A DNA stretch of 64,000 nucleotides from an uncultured Eubacteriales bacterium (GCA_934456365.1 CAKSHC010000008.1:26253-90252), one strand, 5' to 3'. Positions 54,250 to 62,665 are shown, counted from the stretch's first letter. A program made the numbers and translations. Notes: a model not told the origin generated them from the letters alone.

Positions 54250-54403
54250 GGATGGTTCCTTTCTCGAGTAAACCGTCAAAAACATTTTTTGAATTGTGAC
54301 GTTCTGACCAGTTTTTTCCTTCTTTATTGTATCAAATTCGATAAAATCTGTCAACGAAATGGAAAAGAAAAAGAAATTTTATCAAAAATAAAACATTTGC
54401 TTA

Positions 54404-54439
54404 CAAAAAAAGCCCCGGCCGCGGAGGGCGGCTGGGGCT
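54404..54439 (-). terminator. Terminator of the sigma/anti-sigma operon
   Basis: A 12-bp stem with one G-T pair (54411-54422 with 54428-54439) followed on the - strand by a T tract (54405-54410). Confidence 0.85.
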
Positions 54440-54452
54440 GGTGGGGCTGCTG

Positions 54453-55268
54453 TCAGAACGAATGGATCCACTGGGAAAGGGCTTCCATGGCCTGATCGGC
54501 CTCGCTTTCCAGATAGGGGATGTGGAGCTTGTAGAGGATCCCGTTTTCGAGGATGTAGCCTCCGATCCCGTAGTAGCCGTTTTCTGAGGGAGTGATTTTT
54601 TTGACGATGAGGCATTCCCGGCCCTGGGGGGTGGTGCAGGAGGAGAAGGAGAAGTCGGTGTCGGCGTGGGTATAGAGGAGGCTGATTTCTCCGTCGGAGG
54701 AATCGGTGGCGGCATGGATGGAATAGGTCATTTGCAGGTCGCCGACGGAGAAAAGGGTGGAAAGACTGAGAAACTCCACGGCTCCGGTTTTGTTGCCCGT
54801 GATAAGCAGGCTATTAAGCTTCTCTTCACCGGCCCAGGGGAGGTCGCGCAGCTCATCCAGCCCGATATAGGCGAGCATTTCTTCATAGGAATCGAAGCGG
54901 AGGAGGAGATGTTCCGGCATGGTGCACTGGTAGGGATCGTAGTGCTCGAACTGATCGAGGATCTTCTGCGGGGCTTCCTGAATCTTTCCTTTGAAGGCGG
55001 AGAAGGGGATTTTCCGCAGCGAATACAGGATTTCGCGTTCCTTTGCGGGATTTTCGGATTCGGAGGGGGCGACGATGCTCTGAATCAGGCGGGTGCCGGC
55101 TCCGCTGACCGCCATGGTGACCACGGCTCCCATCACGAAGCACAGGCAGGCGGCGATGACGCTCCAGCGGACGCGGCGTTTGCGCCGGGGGAGGGGGATC
55201 GCGTCGGCCGCTTCCACATAGGCGGGGTCGATCTGCCCCATTTGATCGAGAAGCTCTGTTCCGTTCAT
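54453..55268 (-). CDS. Membrane anti-sigma factor-like protein
   Basis: 271 residues. Cytoplasmic N-terminal segment (about 1-33, ending in the basic RRKRRVRW), one membrane helix (34-57, SVIAACLCFVMGAVVTMAVS), and an extracytoplasmic domain of about 210 residues with no recognised family. It overlaps the sigma factor gene by 4 bases (ATGA), the normal arrangement for ECF sigma/anti-sigma pairs. Likely holds the sigma factor inactive until an envelope signal. Confidence 0.82.
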   Translation of the reverse strand: MNGTELLDQMGQIDPAYVEAADAIPLPRRKRRVRWSVIAACLCFVMGAVVTMAVSGAGTRLIQSIVAPSESENPAKEREILYSLRKIPFSAFKGKIQEAPQKILDQFEHYDPYQCTMPEHLLLRFDSYEEMLAYIGLDELRDLPWAGEEKLNSLLITGNKTGAVEFLSLSTLFSVGDLQMTYSIHAATDSSDGEISLLYTHADTDFSFSSCTTPQGRECLIVKKITPSENGYYGIGGYILENGILYKLHIPYLESEADQAMEALSQWIHSF

Positions 55269-55825
55269 TTTCGATAGCCCTCCTTTTCAAGATGCTCCCG
55301 AAGGCCGGTGCGGCATCGGAAGAGAGTGGTTTTGACCTTGCTTTGGGACAGGGAGAAGCGCGCGGCAAGCTCGGCCACGGAATCCAGATACCAATACCGG
55401 CGCACAAACAGGTTTCGCTTTTCCGGATCCAGCGAGCCGAGAAACCGGTTGATCGCTTCTGTGAGGGCGGCGGCGTCGAGCCGGGACTGCGCCTGGTCGG
55501 CCACGGGGAGGCACTGCTCCATCTCGGCGCTGAGGCGGCAGATCGCGGCGCTGCGCTTTAAGGCGCGGCGGCTGCGGCAGGCGTTCAGGGCGAGGTGGCG
55601 GGTGATGCGGGCCAGAAAGGCATAGAGATACTGGCGCGGCTCATGGGGCGGGATGGCATTCCAGGCGTTCAGGTAGGTATCGTTTTCGCATTCTTCGGCC
55701 GTTTGCCTGTCGCAAACGATTCCGTCGGCCAAAAAGCGCAGCCGGGCGCCGTATTTTTCCGCGCTTTCCCGGATGGCTGATTCGTTTCGCTGGAGGTAGA
55801 GGTCCACGATCCTGGTGTCGTCCAA
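55265..55825 (-). CDS. ECF-type RNA polymerase sigma factor
   Basis: 186 residues starting with TTG at 55825 (AAAGGAG, 9-base spacing). Sigma region 2 (DRQTAEECENDTYLNAWNAIPP, LYAFLARITRHLALN) and region 4 (RRYWYLDSVAELAARFSLSQSKVKTTLFRCRTGLREHL) are clear. A possible autoregulated promoter starts with TGTAACCTT at 55884-55892 on the - strand. Confidence 0.92.
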   Translation of the reverse strand: MDDTRIVDLYLQRNESAIRESAEKYGARLRFLADGIVCDRQTAEECENDTYLNAWNAIPPHEPRQYLYAFLARITRHLALNACRSRRALKRSAAICRLSAEMEQCLPVADQAQSRLDAAALTEAINRFLGSLDPEKRNLFVRRYWYLDSVAELAARFSLSQSKVKTTLFRCRTGLREHLEKEGYRK

Positions 55826-55914
55826 GGCGAGTTCTCCTTTCCTCGGGAAGAGTTTCCATCCCTATAAGCACCGTTTGGAAAAGAAGGTTACAGGTTTTGG
55901 AAAAATTTTTGGGG

Positions 55915-56289
55915 TTATCTTTTCCCCGTTTGGATGAAGCGGATCAGCTTTTCCACGTCGTCAAACCCGTCATAATCGCCGACGATCCCTTCGCGGTGAT
56001 AGACGACGCCGGCCTTTTCGTTGCGTTCGAGGCAATCCAGAAGAGCGGCCTCTCCATATCTTTGGGCAAACAGCGAAAAGCCGTAGGGTTTTCTTTTGGA
56101 AAGCAGACCCTTTTGGCAAAGAGAATCGCAATCGAAGCAATGTTCGTGGTTTTTTTCAAGAGAGCAGCGGCGGTTTTCGCACCAGTCCTTATCCGGGCAA
56201 TTTCCCGCGTTGCAGCCGCTGCAGGATTGGTTTTCGCTGCAAAGGCAGCAGGCCAATCCGCATCGTCCCAGTCCAAGCTCCCGTTTCAT
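55915..56289 (-). CDS. DUF3795 family cysteine-rich protein
   Basis: 124 residues, ATG 56289 with AGGAGG. N-terminal half holds CGLACCLCSENQSCSGCNAGNC and further Cys (CENRRCSL, CFDCDSLC), about 13 in all, suggesting metal binding. C-terminal part LLDCLERNEKAGVVYHREGIVGDYDG is typical for DUF3795. Function of the family is not established. Confidence 0.85.
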   Translation of the reverse strand: MKRELGLGRCGLACCLCSENQSCSGCNAGNCPDKDWCENRRCSLEKNHEHCFDCDSLCQKGLLSKRKPYGFSLFAQRYGEAALLDCLERNEKAGVVYHREGIVGDYDGFDDVEKLIRFIQTGKR

Positions 56290-56357
56290 ATATAACCTCC
56301 TGTGTTGGTTTCTGCCTGTATTGTATCAAAAAAGAGGGGCGGGGGGAAGAGGGAATG

Positions 56358-57692
56358 TTAGGCCGCGCTTGCATGGGGGAGGGTTTTGGTGGCTTTTCGG
56401 ATGGCGGCGGCCGCCGCGAGGGAAACCAGCAGCTCTGTGATCGGCATGGCAAGCCAGAGAGAATCCGCGCCGCAGGCCGCCGGGAGAAGCAGGATCAGGA
56501 TCCCGCTGATCACAAGCCCGCGCGCCACGGAAATGAGGAAGGCGGTTTTCGGTTTCATGATTGCCTGGAAATAATAGGTGGAGAAAATATTGAAGGGCAG
56601 CAGCAGGAAGGATAGCGCATAGGTGCGGATAATCGCGGGGGCCATATCCAATATTTCCGGCGTGGGCGCCATGAAAAGGCGGATATAGGCGTTGGGGAAG
56701 GCTTGGCTGAGAGCTGTCCAGAACACGCCGAAGAATGCCGTTGTCAAGAGCGCGAGGCGGAGCGTTTCTTGGATGCGTGCGCCTTTTTTCGCGCCGAAAT
56801 TTGTGGAAAGGATCGGCTAGGCGGCCTGGCCGACGCTGTAGGCGCAGCACTGGACGAAGGTGCTGACCTGGATGATGGGGCCATAGACCGCCAGCGCGTT
56901 TGCGCCAAGATAGCGCATGATCTGGCGGTTGAAGAGCACCGTCAGGATGCCCATCGCCACGTCGATAAAGAAGGAGGAAAAGCCGGTGACGGAAATTTCG
57001 CGCAGCTGCCCGAAGAGGTTTTCGGGCTTTGATAAGCGGAGGGTGTTTTGGCGGCGGAGGAAATGAGTCAGCATCACGAGAAACGAGATGCCCGAGCCGA
57101 TGGCGGTGGCAAGCCCGGCGCCGTAGACGCCCATGCGGCAGGTGAAGACGAAGAAATAATCGCCGAACACATTGAAGAGGCCGCCCGAGAGCACGCTGAG
57201 GGTGGCGAGGCCCGGATTTCCGTCGTTTCGCAAAAAGGCCGATAGCATCTGATTGAACAGGAAAAGCGGGATCACGTATTGGATCGGGCGGAGATAGGCA
57301 AGCGCCAGTTCGAGCAGGGCCTCGTCGGCTCCGAAGAAGGTCAGGATCGGGCGGGAAAAGCAAAGGACGCCGATCCAGGCCAAAGCGGCGAGGATCGCCG
57401 AGCCGATCAGGGCGGCGGTGAAGGTTTGGTTTTCGCTGCCGTCCTTTGTTCCCCGGCCGCGCTTTGTGCTGAAAATCACGCTGCCGCCGATGCCCATCAG
57501 GAGCCCCAGGCTGTAGATGATATTCCAGACCGGCGCGACGACGGCCAGCGCTGCTGTGCCCTGCGGGCCGTGGTACTGGCCGACCATGGCCGTGTCTGCA
57601 ATGGAATAGATCGAGGAGATCATGGTGCTGCCCAGGGCGGCGGCCAGATATTTGAGATACATCGGTTTGATTTTTTCGTTTAGAAGATCCAT
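56358..57692 (-). pseudogene. MATE family multidrug efflux gene with in-frame amber stop
   Basis: ATG 57692 has AAGGAG. The frame codes a MATE protein of about 444 residues. Its N-terminal part (MDLLNEKIKPMYLKYLAAAL, ADTAMVGQYHGPQG) is intact, but TAG at 56817-56819 interrupts the conserved QAAQPIxSxNFG segment: GQAA, stop, PILSTNFGAKKG. The same frame continues with normal helices to TAA at 56358. A single CAG-to-TAG change explains it. The truncated 291-residue product would lack the last four or so helices. A leader attenuator precedes the gene. Recent nonsense mutation, suppression, or error. Confidence 0.85.
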
Positions 57693-57718
57693 TTTGTTTT
57701 TCTCCTTTTGCATGAAAA

Positions 57719-57762
57719 AGCCGGACAGGAAACAGACGTTTCAGTCTGTCTCTTGTCCGGCT
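57719..57762 (-). terminator. Attenuator hairpin in the MATE leader
   Basis: Outer stem AGCCGGACA/TGTCCGGCT (57719-57727 with 57754-57762) and inner stem ACAGAC/GTCTGT (57732-57737 with 57744-57749). On the - strand it is followed by TTTTT and then the MATE ribosome binding site, so it is an intrinsic terminator placed inside the leader. Confidence 0.75.
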
Positions 57763-57779
57763 GCTGTTTCTCTGAACAA
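57741..57779 (-). CDS. Candidate 12-residue leader peptide
   Basis: TTG at 57779 preceded by GGAGGG, reading MFRETAAGQETD and TGA at 57741. It lies between the promoter and the attenuator; its last codons run through the whole 5' arm of the hairpin and the stop is in the loop. A ribosome on or stalled in this ORF would prevent terminator formation. Too short for coding statistics. Confidence 0.45.
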   Translation of the reverse strand: MFRETAAGQETD

Positions 57780-57802
57780 CGGGCCCTCCGAGATACGATC
57801 CT

Positions 57803-57831
57803 ACTGTAGCCGATGGGCGGGGCATTGTCAA
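57803..57831 (-). promoter_or_regulatory. Promoter of the leader-MATE unit
   Basis: On the - strand TTGACA (57826-57831), 17-base spacer, TACAGT (57803-57808), followed by the leader ORF and attenuator. Confidence 0.8.
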
Positions 57832-57847
57832 GCCCTTTTGCAAAATT

Positions 57848-58030
57848 TTGAGCGTTTTGGACAACGAGCCTGCGCAGATCCCGAATCGCAAGGCGGTTGA
57901 TGTGGTGGAAGCAAGTGAGCTGAACGACACTATCCTTCGCCCCGGTTACCTCGGCGAAGGCGGTGAGGATGATTTTGTTCTCACCGTCAAGGGAAGCGTC
58001 AGCATCACGCGCGACGCTTCAAGCAAATAG
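57848..58030 (+). pseudogene. Fragment of an NAD(P)-binding SDR-family gene
   Basis: 60 codons that read as the C-terminal third of an atypical SDR (NmrA/YwnB-like): NRKAVDVVEASELNDTILRP, GYLGEGGEDDFVLTVKGSVS. No N-terminal Rossmann motif upstream and no RBS; the C-terminus is cut short at SITRDASSK. A decayed remnant at the junction of two regions with different gene content. Nothing else is visible in 57832-58110. Confidence 0.55.
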
Positions 58031-58110
58031 GAGAAAACAGCGCCGAAACCCGATCCAATGCACCCTCCTGTACGGATAACCGGATTGATTCAATGATAAT
58101 GCATGAAAGC

Positions 58111-58851
58111 CTATTCCCACCGGAAGAAACGGGCGGCGAGAACGGTGCAAAGCGCGGCAGTTCCGAGCAGGACACAAAGCGGCAACAGAATGCTTCCCGT
58201 GCGGATTCCTAAAAATGTGTTTTTCATCATTGTAAGTCCCTGCGTCAGCGGGAAAACGCTGACAATTTTCTGCATTGCCTTCGGCATGACCTCGATCGGC
58301 AGCGTTGTGCCAGAAAAGACCAGCATGGGGAAATAGAGGATCGAGGCAATGACGCTTGCCTGCTTGGTGTCCTTCGCCACACCGCCCACCAGCATACCGA
58401 CGGACAGGGTGGAGAGCATCGTAAGTTCCCAGCTTCCGAGAAAAGCGAGAAGCGAACCATGCAGCCGCACGCCCCACAAAAGCGCCGCAACAGACAGCGT
58501 TGCAAGGGACACAGCACAGTAGACGATATACATGGACAGCTCAACGCTCAAAATGAACACCGGGCTGACCGGCGTAACACGCAGCCGTTTGAGAATCTTC
58601 ATCTCCCGTAAGCCCGATACTGCCAGCGGCAGGCCCATCAGTCCGCTTGCACAAATGGCAACTGCGCTGACGGCTCCGAAAGACTGCTCCATGAATGTAT
58701 AGTCCGCACCGTCATAGGCCGGCTTTGTGCCGTAAATGATGCCGAGGATGATGAAGATCACAAGCGGCATGATGATGGCGAAGATCGGCATATTCATATC
58801 CCGCAGGCTGAGCTTCAGTTCCGTTTTCAGAAAAGTGAAAAAGCGTTTCAT
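58111..58851 (-). CDS. ABC-2 type transporter permease
   Basis: 246 residues with six membrane helices in the ABC-2 layout (KTELKLSLRDMNMPIFAIIMPLVIFIILG; LPLAVSGLREMKILKRLRVTPVSP; YFPMLVFSGTTLPIEVMP). ATG 58851 overlaps the ATPase stop (ATGA). It ends with TAG, the only terminal TAG I noted among the genes checked. Exporter of unknown substrate, probably a drug or peptide. Confidence 0.9.
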   Translation of the reverse strand: MKRFFTFLKTELKLSLRDMNMPIFAIIMPLVIFIILGIIYGTKPAYDGADYTFMEQSFGAVSAVAICASGLMGLPLAVSGLREMKILKRLRVTPVSPVFILSVELSMYIVYCAVSLATLSVAALLWGVRLHGSLLAFLGSWELTMLSTLSVGMLVGGVAKDTKQASVIASILYFPMLVFSGTTLPIEVMPKAMQKIVSVFPLTQGLTMMKNTFLGIRTGSILLPLCVLLGTAALCTVLAARFFRWE

Positions 58852-59570
58852 GCGTCCACTTCCTCGCTTGACAGCTGCAAATACGCATCTTCAAAGCGAT
58901 TGCAACCGCACTGCTGCTTTGCCTGCTCCACGGTTCCGCGGAAAACGGGAGTGCCCTTTTTCAGAATACAGATTTCATCACACAGCGCTTCCACTTCATC
59001 CATAAAGTGAGAAGTCAGGAAAATCGTAAGCCCCTGTTCTTTTAAGTGTTCCAGTGTTTTCCACACGCCGCGCCGCGCTTTTGCGTCAAGGCCGGTGGTC
59101 AGCTCGTCGAGGAATACCAGCTCCGGCTGAGGAATCAGCGCCAGTACGATAAAAAGCCGCTGGCGTTCGCCGCCCGAAAGACTCTTTACCGCTGTATTCC
59201 TCTTATCCCCGATATCGAACTGCTCGCAGAGCTCCCGCCAATCGGCGGGATTGCGGTAAAGGCTTGCGGTTTCCTCACAAAGCTCGGAAACTCTAATTTC
59301 TTTCTGATAGTCACCCTCCTGAAACTGCACGCCGACGCGCTGAAAAAGTGTGCGGCGTTTTTTCTTTGGGTCTTGCCCCAGCAAGCGAACCGTTCCGCTA
59401 TCGGCCTGCTTTGTGCCGAGCATACATTCGATTGTAGTGCTTTTTCCGGCACCGTTGGCACCGAGCAGTCCGAATACCGTTCCGCTTTTTACGGAGAGGT
59501 TCAGATGATCGACCACGGTTTTTCCGGCATAGGTTTTCGTCAGCCCTTCAACAAAAACAGCCTCGCTCAT
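58848..59570 (-). CDS. ABC transporter ATP-binding protein
   Basis: 240 residues. Walker A GANGAGKSTTIE, Q loop VGVQFQE, signature LSGGERQRLFI, Walker B VFLDELTTGLD, switch His in TSHFMDE. Pairs with the ABC-2 permease downstream; start overlaps the regulator gene stop. Drug-exporter branch (CcmA/NodI-like). Confidence 0.94.
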   Translation of the reverse strand: MSEAVFVEGLTKTYAGKTVVDHLNLSVKSGTVFGLLGANGAGKSTTIECMLGTKQADSGTVRLLGQDPKKKRRTLFQRVGVQFQEGDYQKEIRVSELCEETASLYRNPADWRELCEQFDIGDKRNTAVKSLSGGERQRLFIVLALIPQPELVFLDELTTGLDAKARRGVWKTLEHLKEQGLTIFLTSHFMDEVEALCDEICILKKGTPVFRGTVEQAKQQCGCNRFEDAYLQLSSEEVDA

Positions 59571-60451
59571 TTCTGAACCCTCCTGACTGCCCGCAGCTCG
59601 ATATAGCCGCGCGAACCTCTGGGTTCAAGCTGGATGCGCGGGTTCTCGTCGTCCCAGCGGTAGCCGATGACGGACGGGTCATAGCTGTCCATCGCCGCCT
59701 GCACGGTGCGGATGGCTTCGCAGTAATCTTCCTCCCTAAAAGCCGGCCCCTGAAACATCAGATATTCGGCTTCCGGCAGACGAATGGTGTCGAACCCCTC
59801 CGGGATCATCCCCATGTAATCGGTTTCGACCTCCACGCCCTGCACATAGGTAGAGGTGTTCGGCTTTTTGTACTTTTCGGGCAGCCATAGGGAAACCGGC
59901 TCGCCGCAGAGCGATTTCATGCTCATGAGAATGCCCCAGACATCGCAGCTGACTTCCTCACAGTATGGAAAATAGTCCTCTGCGTGCTGACCGCGCTTGA
60001 TGATACACAGGCGCTCCGGCTTGCGGACGGCCTGTACGAAAATCGGTTGAATGTTTGACATGTCGATATTCTCCTTTCTCAGTTCACGATATTTTGCGCC
60101 GTAAGGAATGAAGAAGGTTATTGGAACGGGATTTTTCATATAGTCGCTCGGGTTCAGACCGAACTCCCGGTAAAATGCCCGCGTGAAGGTGTCCGCATTG
60201 GTAAAACCGGCATCCATCGCTGCATCGATGACTTTGACATCTCCGCTGCGAAGCTGTTTTGCCGCTTCTGTCAGCCGGTACTTGCGGATGTACTCGGTCG
60301 GTGTCAGTCCGAGGCAATCCCGGAACAGCCGGTAAGAATACCACGGGGAAAACAGCGATGCCCGCGCAAGATCGGACAGGCTGATTTCCTCTGTTTTATT
60401 TTTTTCTATGTAGTCCTGCATCCGCTGGACAGCCAAAACCTGTTCCGTCAT
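59567..60451 (-). CDS. AraC-family regulator with GyrI-like effector domain
   Basis: 294 residues from ATG 60451 (AAGGAG upstream); an earlier ATG 11 codons up has no RBS. Two AraC HTH units (EISLSDLARASLFSPWYSYRLFR; VIDAAMDAGFTNADTFTRAFYREFGLNPSDY) and a C-terminal GyrI/BacI-like ligand domain (about 150-294) as in Rob and BmrR-type sensors of toxic compounds. Translationally coupled (4-base overlap) to the ABC exporter it probably controls. Confidence 0.9.
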   Translation of the reverse strand: MTEQVLAVQRMQDYIEKNKTEEISLSDLARASLFSPWYSYRLFRDCLGLTPTEYIRKYRLTEAAKQLRSGDVKVIDAAMDAGFTNADTFTRAFYREFGLNPSDYMKNPVPITFFIPYGAKYRELRKENIDMSNIQPIFVQAVRKPERLCIIKRGQHAEDYFPYCEEVSCDVWGILMSMKSLCGEPVSLWLPEKYKKPNTSTYVQGVEVETDYMGMIPEGFDTIRLPEAEYLMFQGPAFREEDYCEAIRTVQAAMDSYDPSVIGYRWDDENPRIQLEPRGSRGYIELRAVRRVQK

Positions 60452-60532
60452 TCTTCTCAACTCCTTACCGGAACATGATACCATACCGGGAAGAGTTTTT
60501 CTCGACTTTTCTTGCCTTTTAGCGCAAAAAGA

Positions 60533-60557
60533 AAAACGCCCCTATCAGGGGCGTTTT
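60533..60557. terminator. Bidirectional terminator-like hairpin
   Basis: AAAACGCCCC pairs with GGGGCGTTTT (60533-60542 with 60548-60557, loop TATCA). It follows the MATE gene (- strand) and abuts repeat copy A. Confidence 0.75.
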
Positions 60558-60561
60558 CTGT

Positions 60562-60660
60562 GGCAAAGAACCGTAATTTTGATAGAAACCGTGTAAGGGG
60601 GTGCAACTACGGATCAGAGGGGAGTGCAGTTCTCGATTAGAGGGGGGTGCATCATTGGTG
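60562..60660. repeat. 98-bp repeat, copy A
   Basis: Starts GGCAAA, then TAATTTTGATAGAAACC, and three GGGGGTGCA-type motifs about 22 bases apart (at 60597, about 60619 and about 60643). Clearly the same sequence, in the same orientation, as 62807-62903. Several protein-binding-like repeats at an end recall insertion-sequence termini (IS21-like organisation is a guess). No transposase gene is nearby. Confidence 0.75.
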
Positions 60661-60687
60661 AACCCCAATGCAAAAAAATTTTTTCCG

Positions 60688-62013
60688 TTAAATCAGCCGG
60701 AATTGAGTCCACTTCTGGGATTTCAGCCGCCAGATAAAGATTGCGCCGCGGAACACAAGGTCGATGCTCATTCCGAGTGCCACGCCGATGACGCCCCAGC
60801 CCAGCCACACCCCGAACAGCGCCGAGAAGAAAAGCCGTGCGGCGATAGTCAGCGTGATGGAGACGATCATGGTGAACTTCACGTCACCGGCAGCGCGCAG
60901 CCCGTTGCCAAGCGATCCGGCAAAGGGGTAAGCCAGCCTATTGAAGATATTATTGATGAGCACCAGCCAGACCACAAGCTGCTTGGCTTCCGGGGAAATG
61001 GCGGAGTAACGAACGATCAGCGGCGTAATAGCAAAGATCAGCGCGTTCCACAGGATAGACAATACCAGCGTGATCTTGTTGAGCTTTTTGAAATAGAGGT
61101 TGGCCGCGTTAATGTCCCTCGCACCCATGCACTGACCAATCACCGTGGTATAGACCGGAGCCATCGCAAGTCCCATGATGGACGCCAGTGACCAGATGCT
61201 CTGCGCCACGCCGTTTGCGGCGATCTGGTACGTTCCGAATAGAGCCACCATACTGGACAGCGCGACTTTGACAAGCTGATGCACGCCGTTTTCTACACCG
61301 TTCGGAAGCGCAATGCCCATGACTTTTTTGAGAAGTCCGCCGTCCCACGCAAACACATCCGCAAGCCGATATCGCACGGTATTTCGCTTTCGGAAACAAT
61401 AGACTGTGACAGCCACGGCGGACAGCACGCGGGAGATCAACGACGGCCACGCAACACCCGCTGCGCCCATTTTCAGCGCAAACACCCCGATACAGTTGCC
61501 GACCACGTTGATGACATTGGCAACGATGGAGATGTTCATGGTCACGTTGGTTTTTCCGATACTGCGGCACAGCGCCGCGCCTGCGTCGTAAATCGCAAGG
61601 AACGGCAGAGACAGCGTTGTGATCCAAAGGTAAGATTCGCAAGCTGCCATCACATCCGCTTCAATTTTGCCGAACAGCAGCCGCAGCAGCTGTGTATGGA
61701 ACATCAGAATCAACACCGCCATGACGGTTGAAATAACAGTGGAGATCATCAGAAGCTGCCCGGAGGAACGAGAAGCCGCCGGTTCATTTTTGCTGCCGAT
61801 GTACTGACTGATGATGACCGCTCCGCCGGAGGACAGTGCTGTGAACAAGAAAATCAGCACCGTGTTGAACGATGTGACCAGCGACACGCCAGACACATCC
61901 GCTTCGCTGGAAAAGCTGACCACAAACGTGTCTGCGATGCCGACAAACATCAGAAGAAACTGCTCGATAAAAAGCGGGATAATCAGATTCCGCAGGTCTT
62001 TATTTGTAAACAT
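60688..62013 (-). CDS. MATE family efflux transporter
   Basis: 441 residues from ATG 62013; twelve membrane helices in two similar halves (LIIPLFIEQFLLMFVGIADTFVVS; GIALPNGVENGVHQLVKVALSS). The first conserved Asp-containing helix is intact. It starts 1 base after the TetR stop, so the two are one operon. Exports cationic drugs or metabolites with H+ or Na+. Unlike the MATE gene at 56358, this one is uninterrupted, and the two belong to different subgroups. Confidence 0.93.
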   Translation of the reverse strand: MFTNKDLRNLIIPLFIEQFLLMFVGIADTFVVSFSSEADVSGVSLVTSFNTVLIFLFTALSSGGAVIISQYIGSKNEPAASRSSGQLLMISTVISTVMAVLILMFHTQLLRLLFGKIEADVMAACESYLWITTLSLPFLAIYDAGAALCRSIGKTNVTMNISIVANVINVVGNCIGVFALKMGAAGVAWPSLISRVLSAVAVTVYCFRKRNTVRYRLADVFAWDGGLLKKVMGIALPNGVENGVHQLVKVALSSMVALFGTYQIAANGVAQSIWSLASIMGLAMAPVYTTVIGQCMGARDINAANLYFKKLNKITLVLSILWNALIFAITPLIVRYSAISPEAKQLVVWLVLINNIFNRLAYPFAGSLGNGLRAAGDVKFTMIVSITLTIAARLFFSALFGVWLGWGVIGVALGMSIDLVFRGAIFIWRLKSQKWTQFRLI

Positions 62014-62014
62014 A

Positions 62015-62563
62015 TTATGCCTCGTATTTCTGCGTAAAAGCGTGCCGGCAGTCTGCCAGCATTCGTTCCACCTTTGCCAAGTCCCAGTCGCAGAAATTCG
62101 TCGCAATCATGGATGCAATTCCATGGGTGTGCATCCAGAGCTGATCGTGTAAGAAATCTGCATCTTTGTGGTTGATATGATAGATGTCCATCAGCTCGGC
62201 AATGGCACCTTCCATCATGGGCAGTAATGCCTGCTTGATCTCTGCAAAGGCGTTGGTACGCATGAACAGAAAACGGAACAAATGCGGCTCATCCTTGGAG
62301 AATTGAATGTAACGGAGATCGTATAGCCGAACCACGCTCCCTACTTCACCACTCATGTATTTCTCAAATTCTGCTACCGCCAACGGCGTCAGCTCTTTGC
62401 GAAGCTCATCCATCCCGGAGAAGGAAAGATAAATGGGTTGCGTGGAACAGCCCAGCGCGTTGGCAAGCTGCTTAATGTTTACTGCCTCATAGCCCTTTGT
62501 TTTCAGCAGCTCCATGGCCGCAATTAAAATTCTTTCTTTTGGTACTTGCTTTTTAGCCGGCAT
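62015..62563 (-). CDS. TetR/AcrR family transcriptional regulator
   Basis: 182 residues. N-terminal TetR HTH (RILIAAMELLKTKGYEAVNIKQLANALGCSTQPIYLSFSGMDEL) and a C-terminal helical ligand domain (TetR_C type, LHDQLWMHTHGIASMIATNF). Upstream of and co-transcribed with the MATE gene. The palindrome at 62583-62596, between promoter and start codon, is a likely operator, so it should repress its own operon. Confidence 0.93.
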   Translation of the reverse strand: MPAKKQVPKERILIAAMELLKTKGYEAVNIKQLANALGCSTQPIYLSFSGMDELRKELTPLAVAEFEKYMSGEVGSVVRLYDLRYIQFSKDEPHLFRFLFMRTNAFAEIKQALLPMMEGAIAELMDIYHINHKDADFLHDQLWMHTHGIASMIATNFCDWDLAKVERMLADCRHAFTQKYEA

Positions 62564-62582
62564 TGTCTGATCACCTCGAAGA

Positions 62583-62596
62583 ATAAATGCATTTAT
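62583..62596. promoter_or_regulatory. TetR operator candidate
   Basis: ATAAATGCATTTAT is a perfect 14-base palindrome, 20 bases before the tetR start and just downstream of the -10. A related half (GTATTTAT) follows at 62604-62611. Confidence 0.6.
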
Positions 62597-62610
62597 CGAT
62601 AACTGTATTT

Positions 62611-62639
62611 ATTGTATCGCGGTCAGAAATTATTGTCAA
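62611..62639 (-). promoter_or_regulatory. Promoter of tetR-MATE
   Basis: On the - strand TTGACA (62634-62639), 17-base spacer, TACAAT (62611-62616). Confidence 0.85.
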
Positions 62640-62665
62640 GATGCGGCTGCTTGTTGGCGGAGAGA

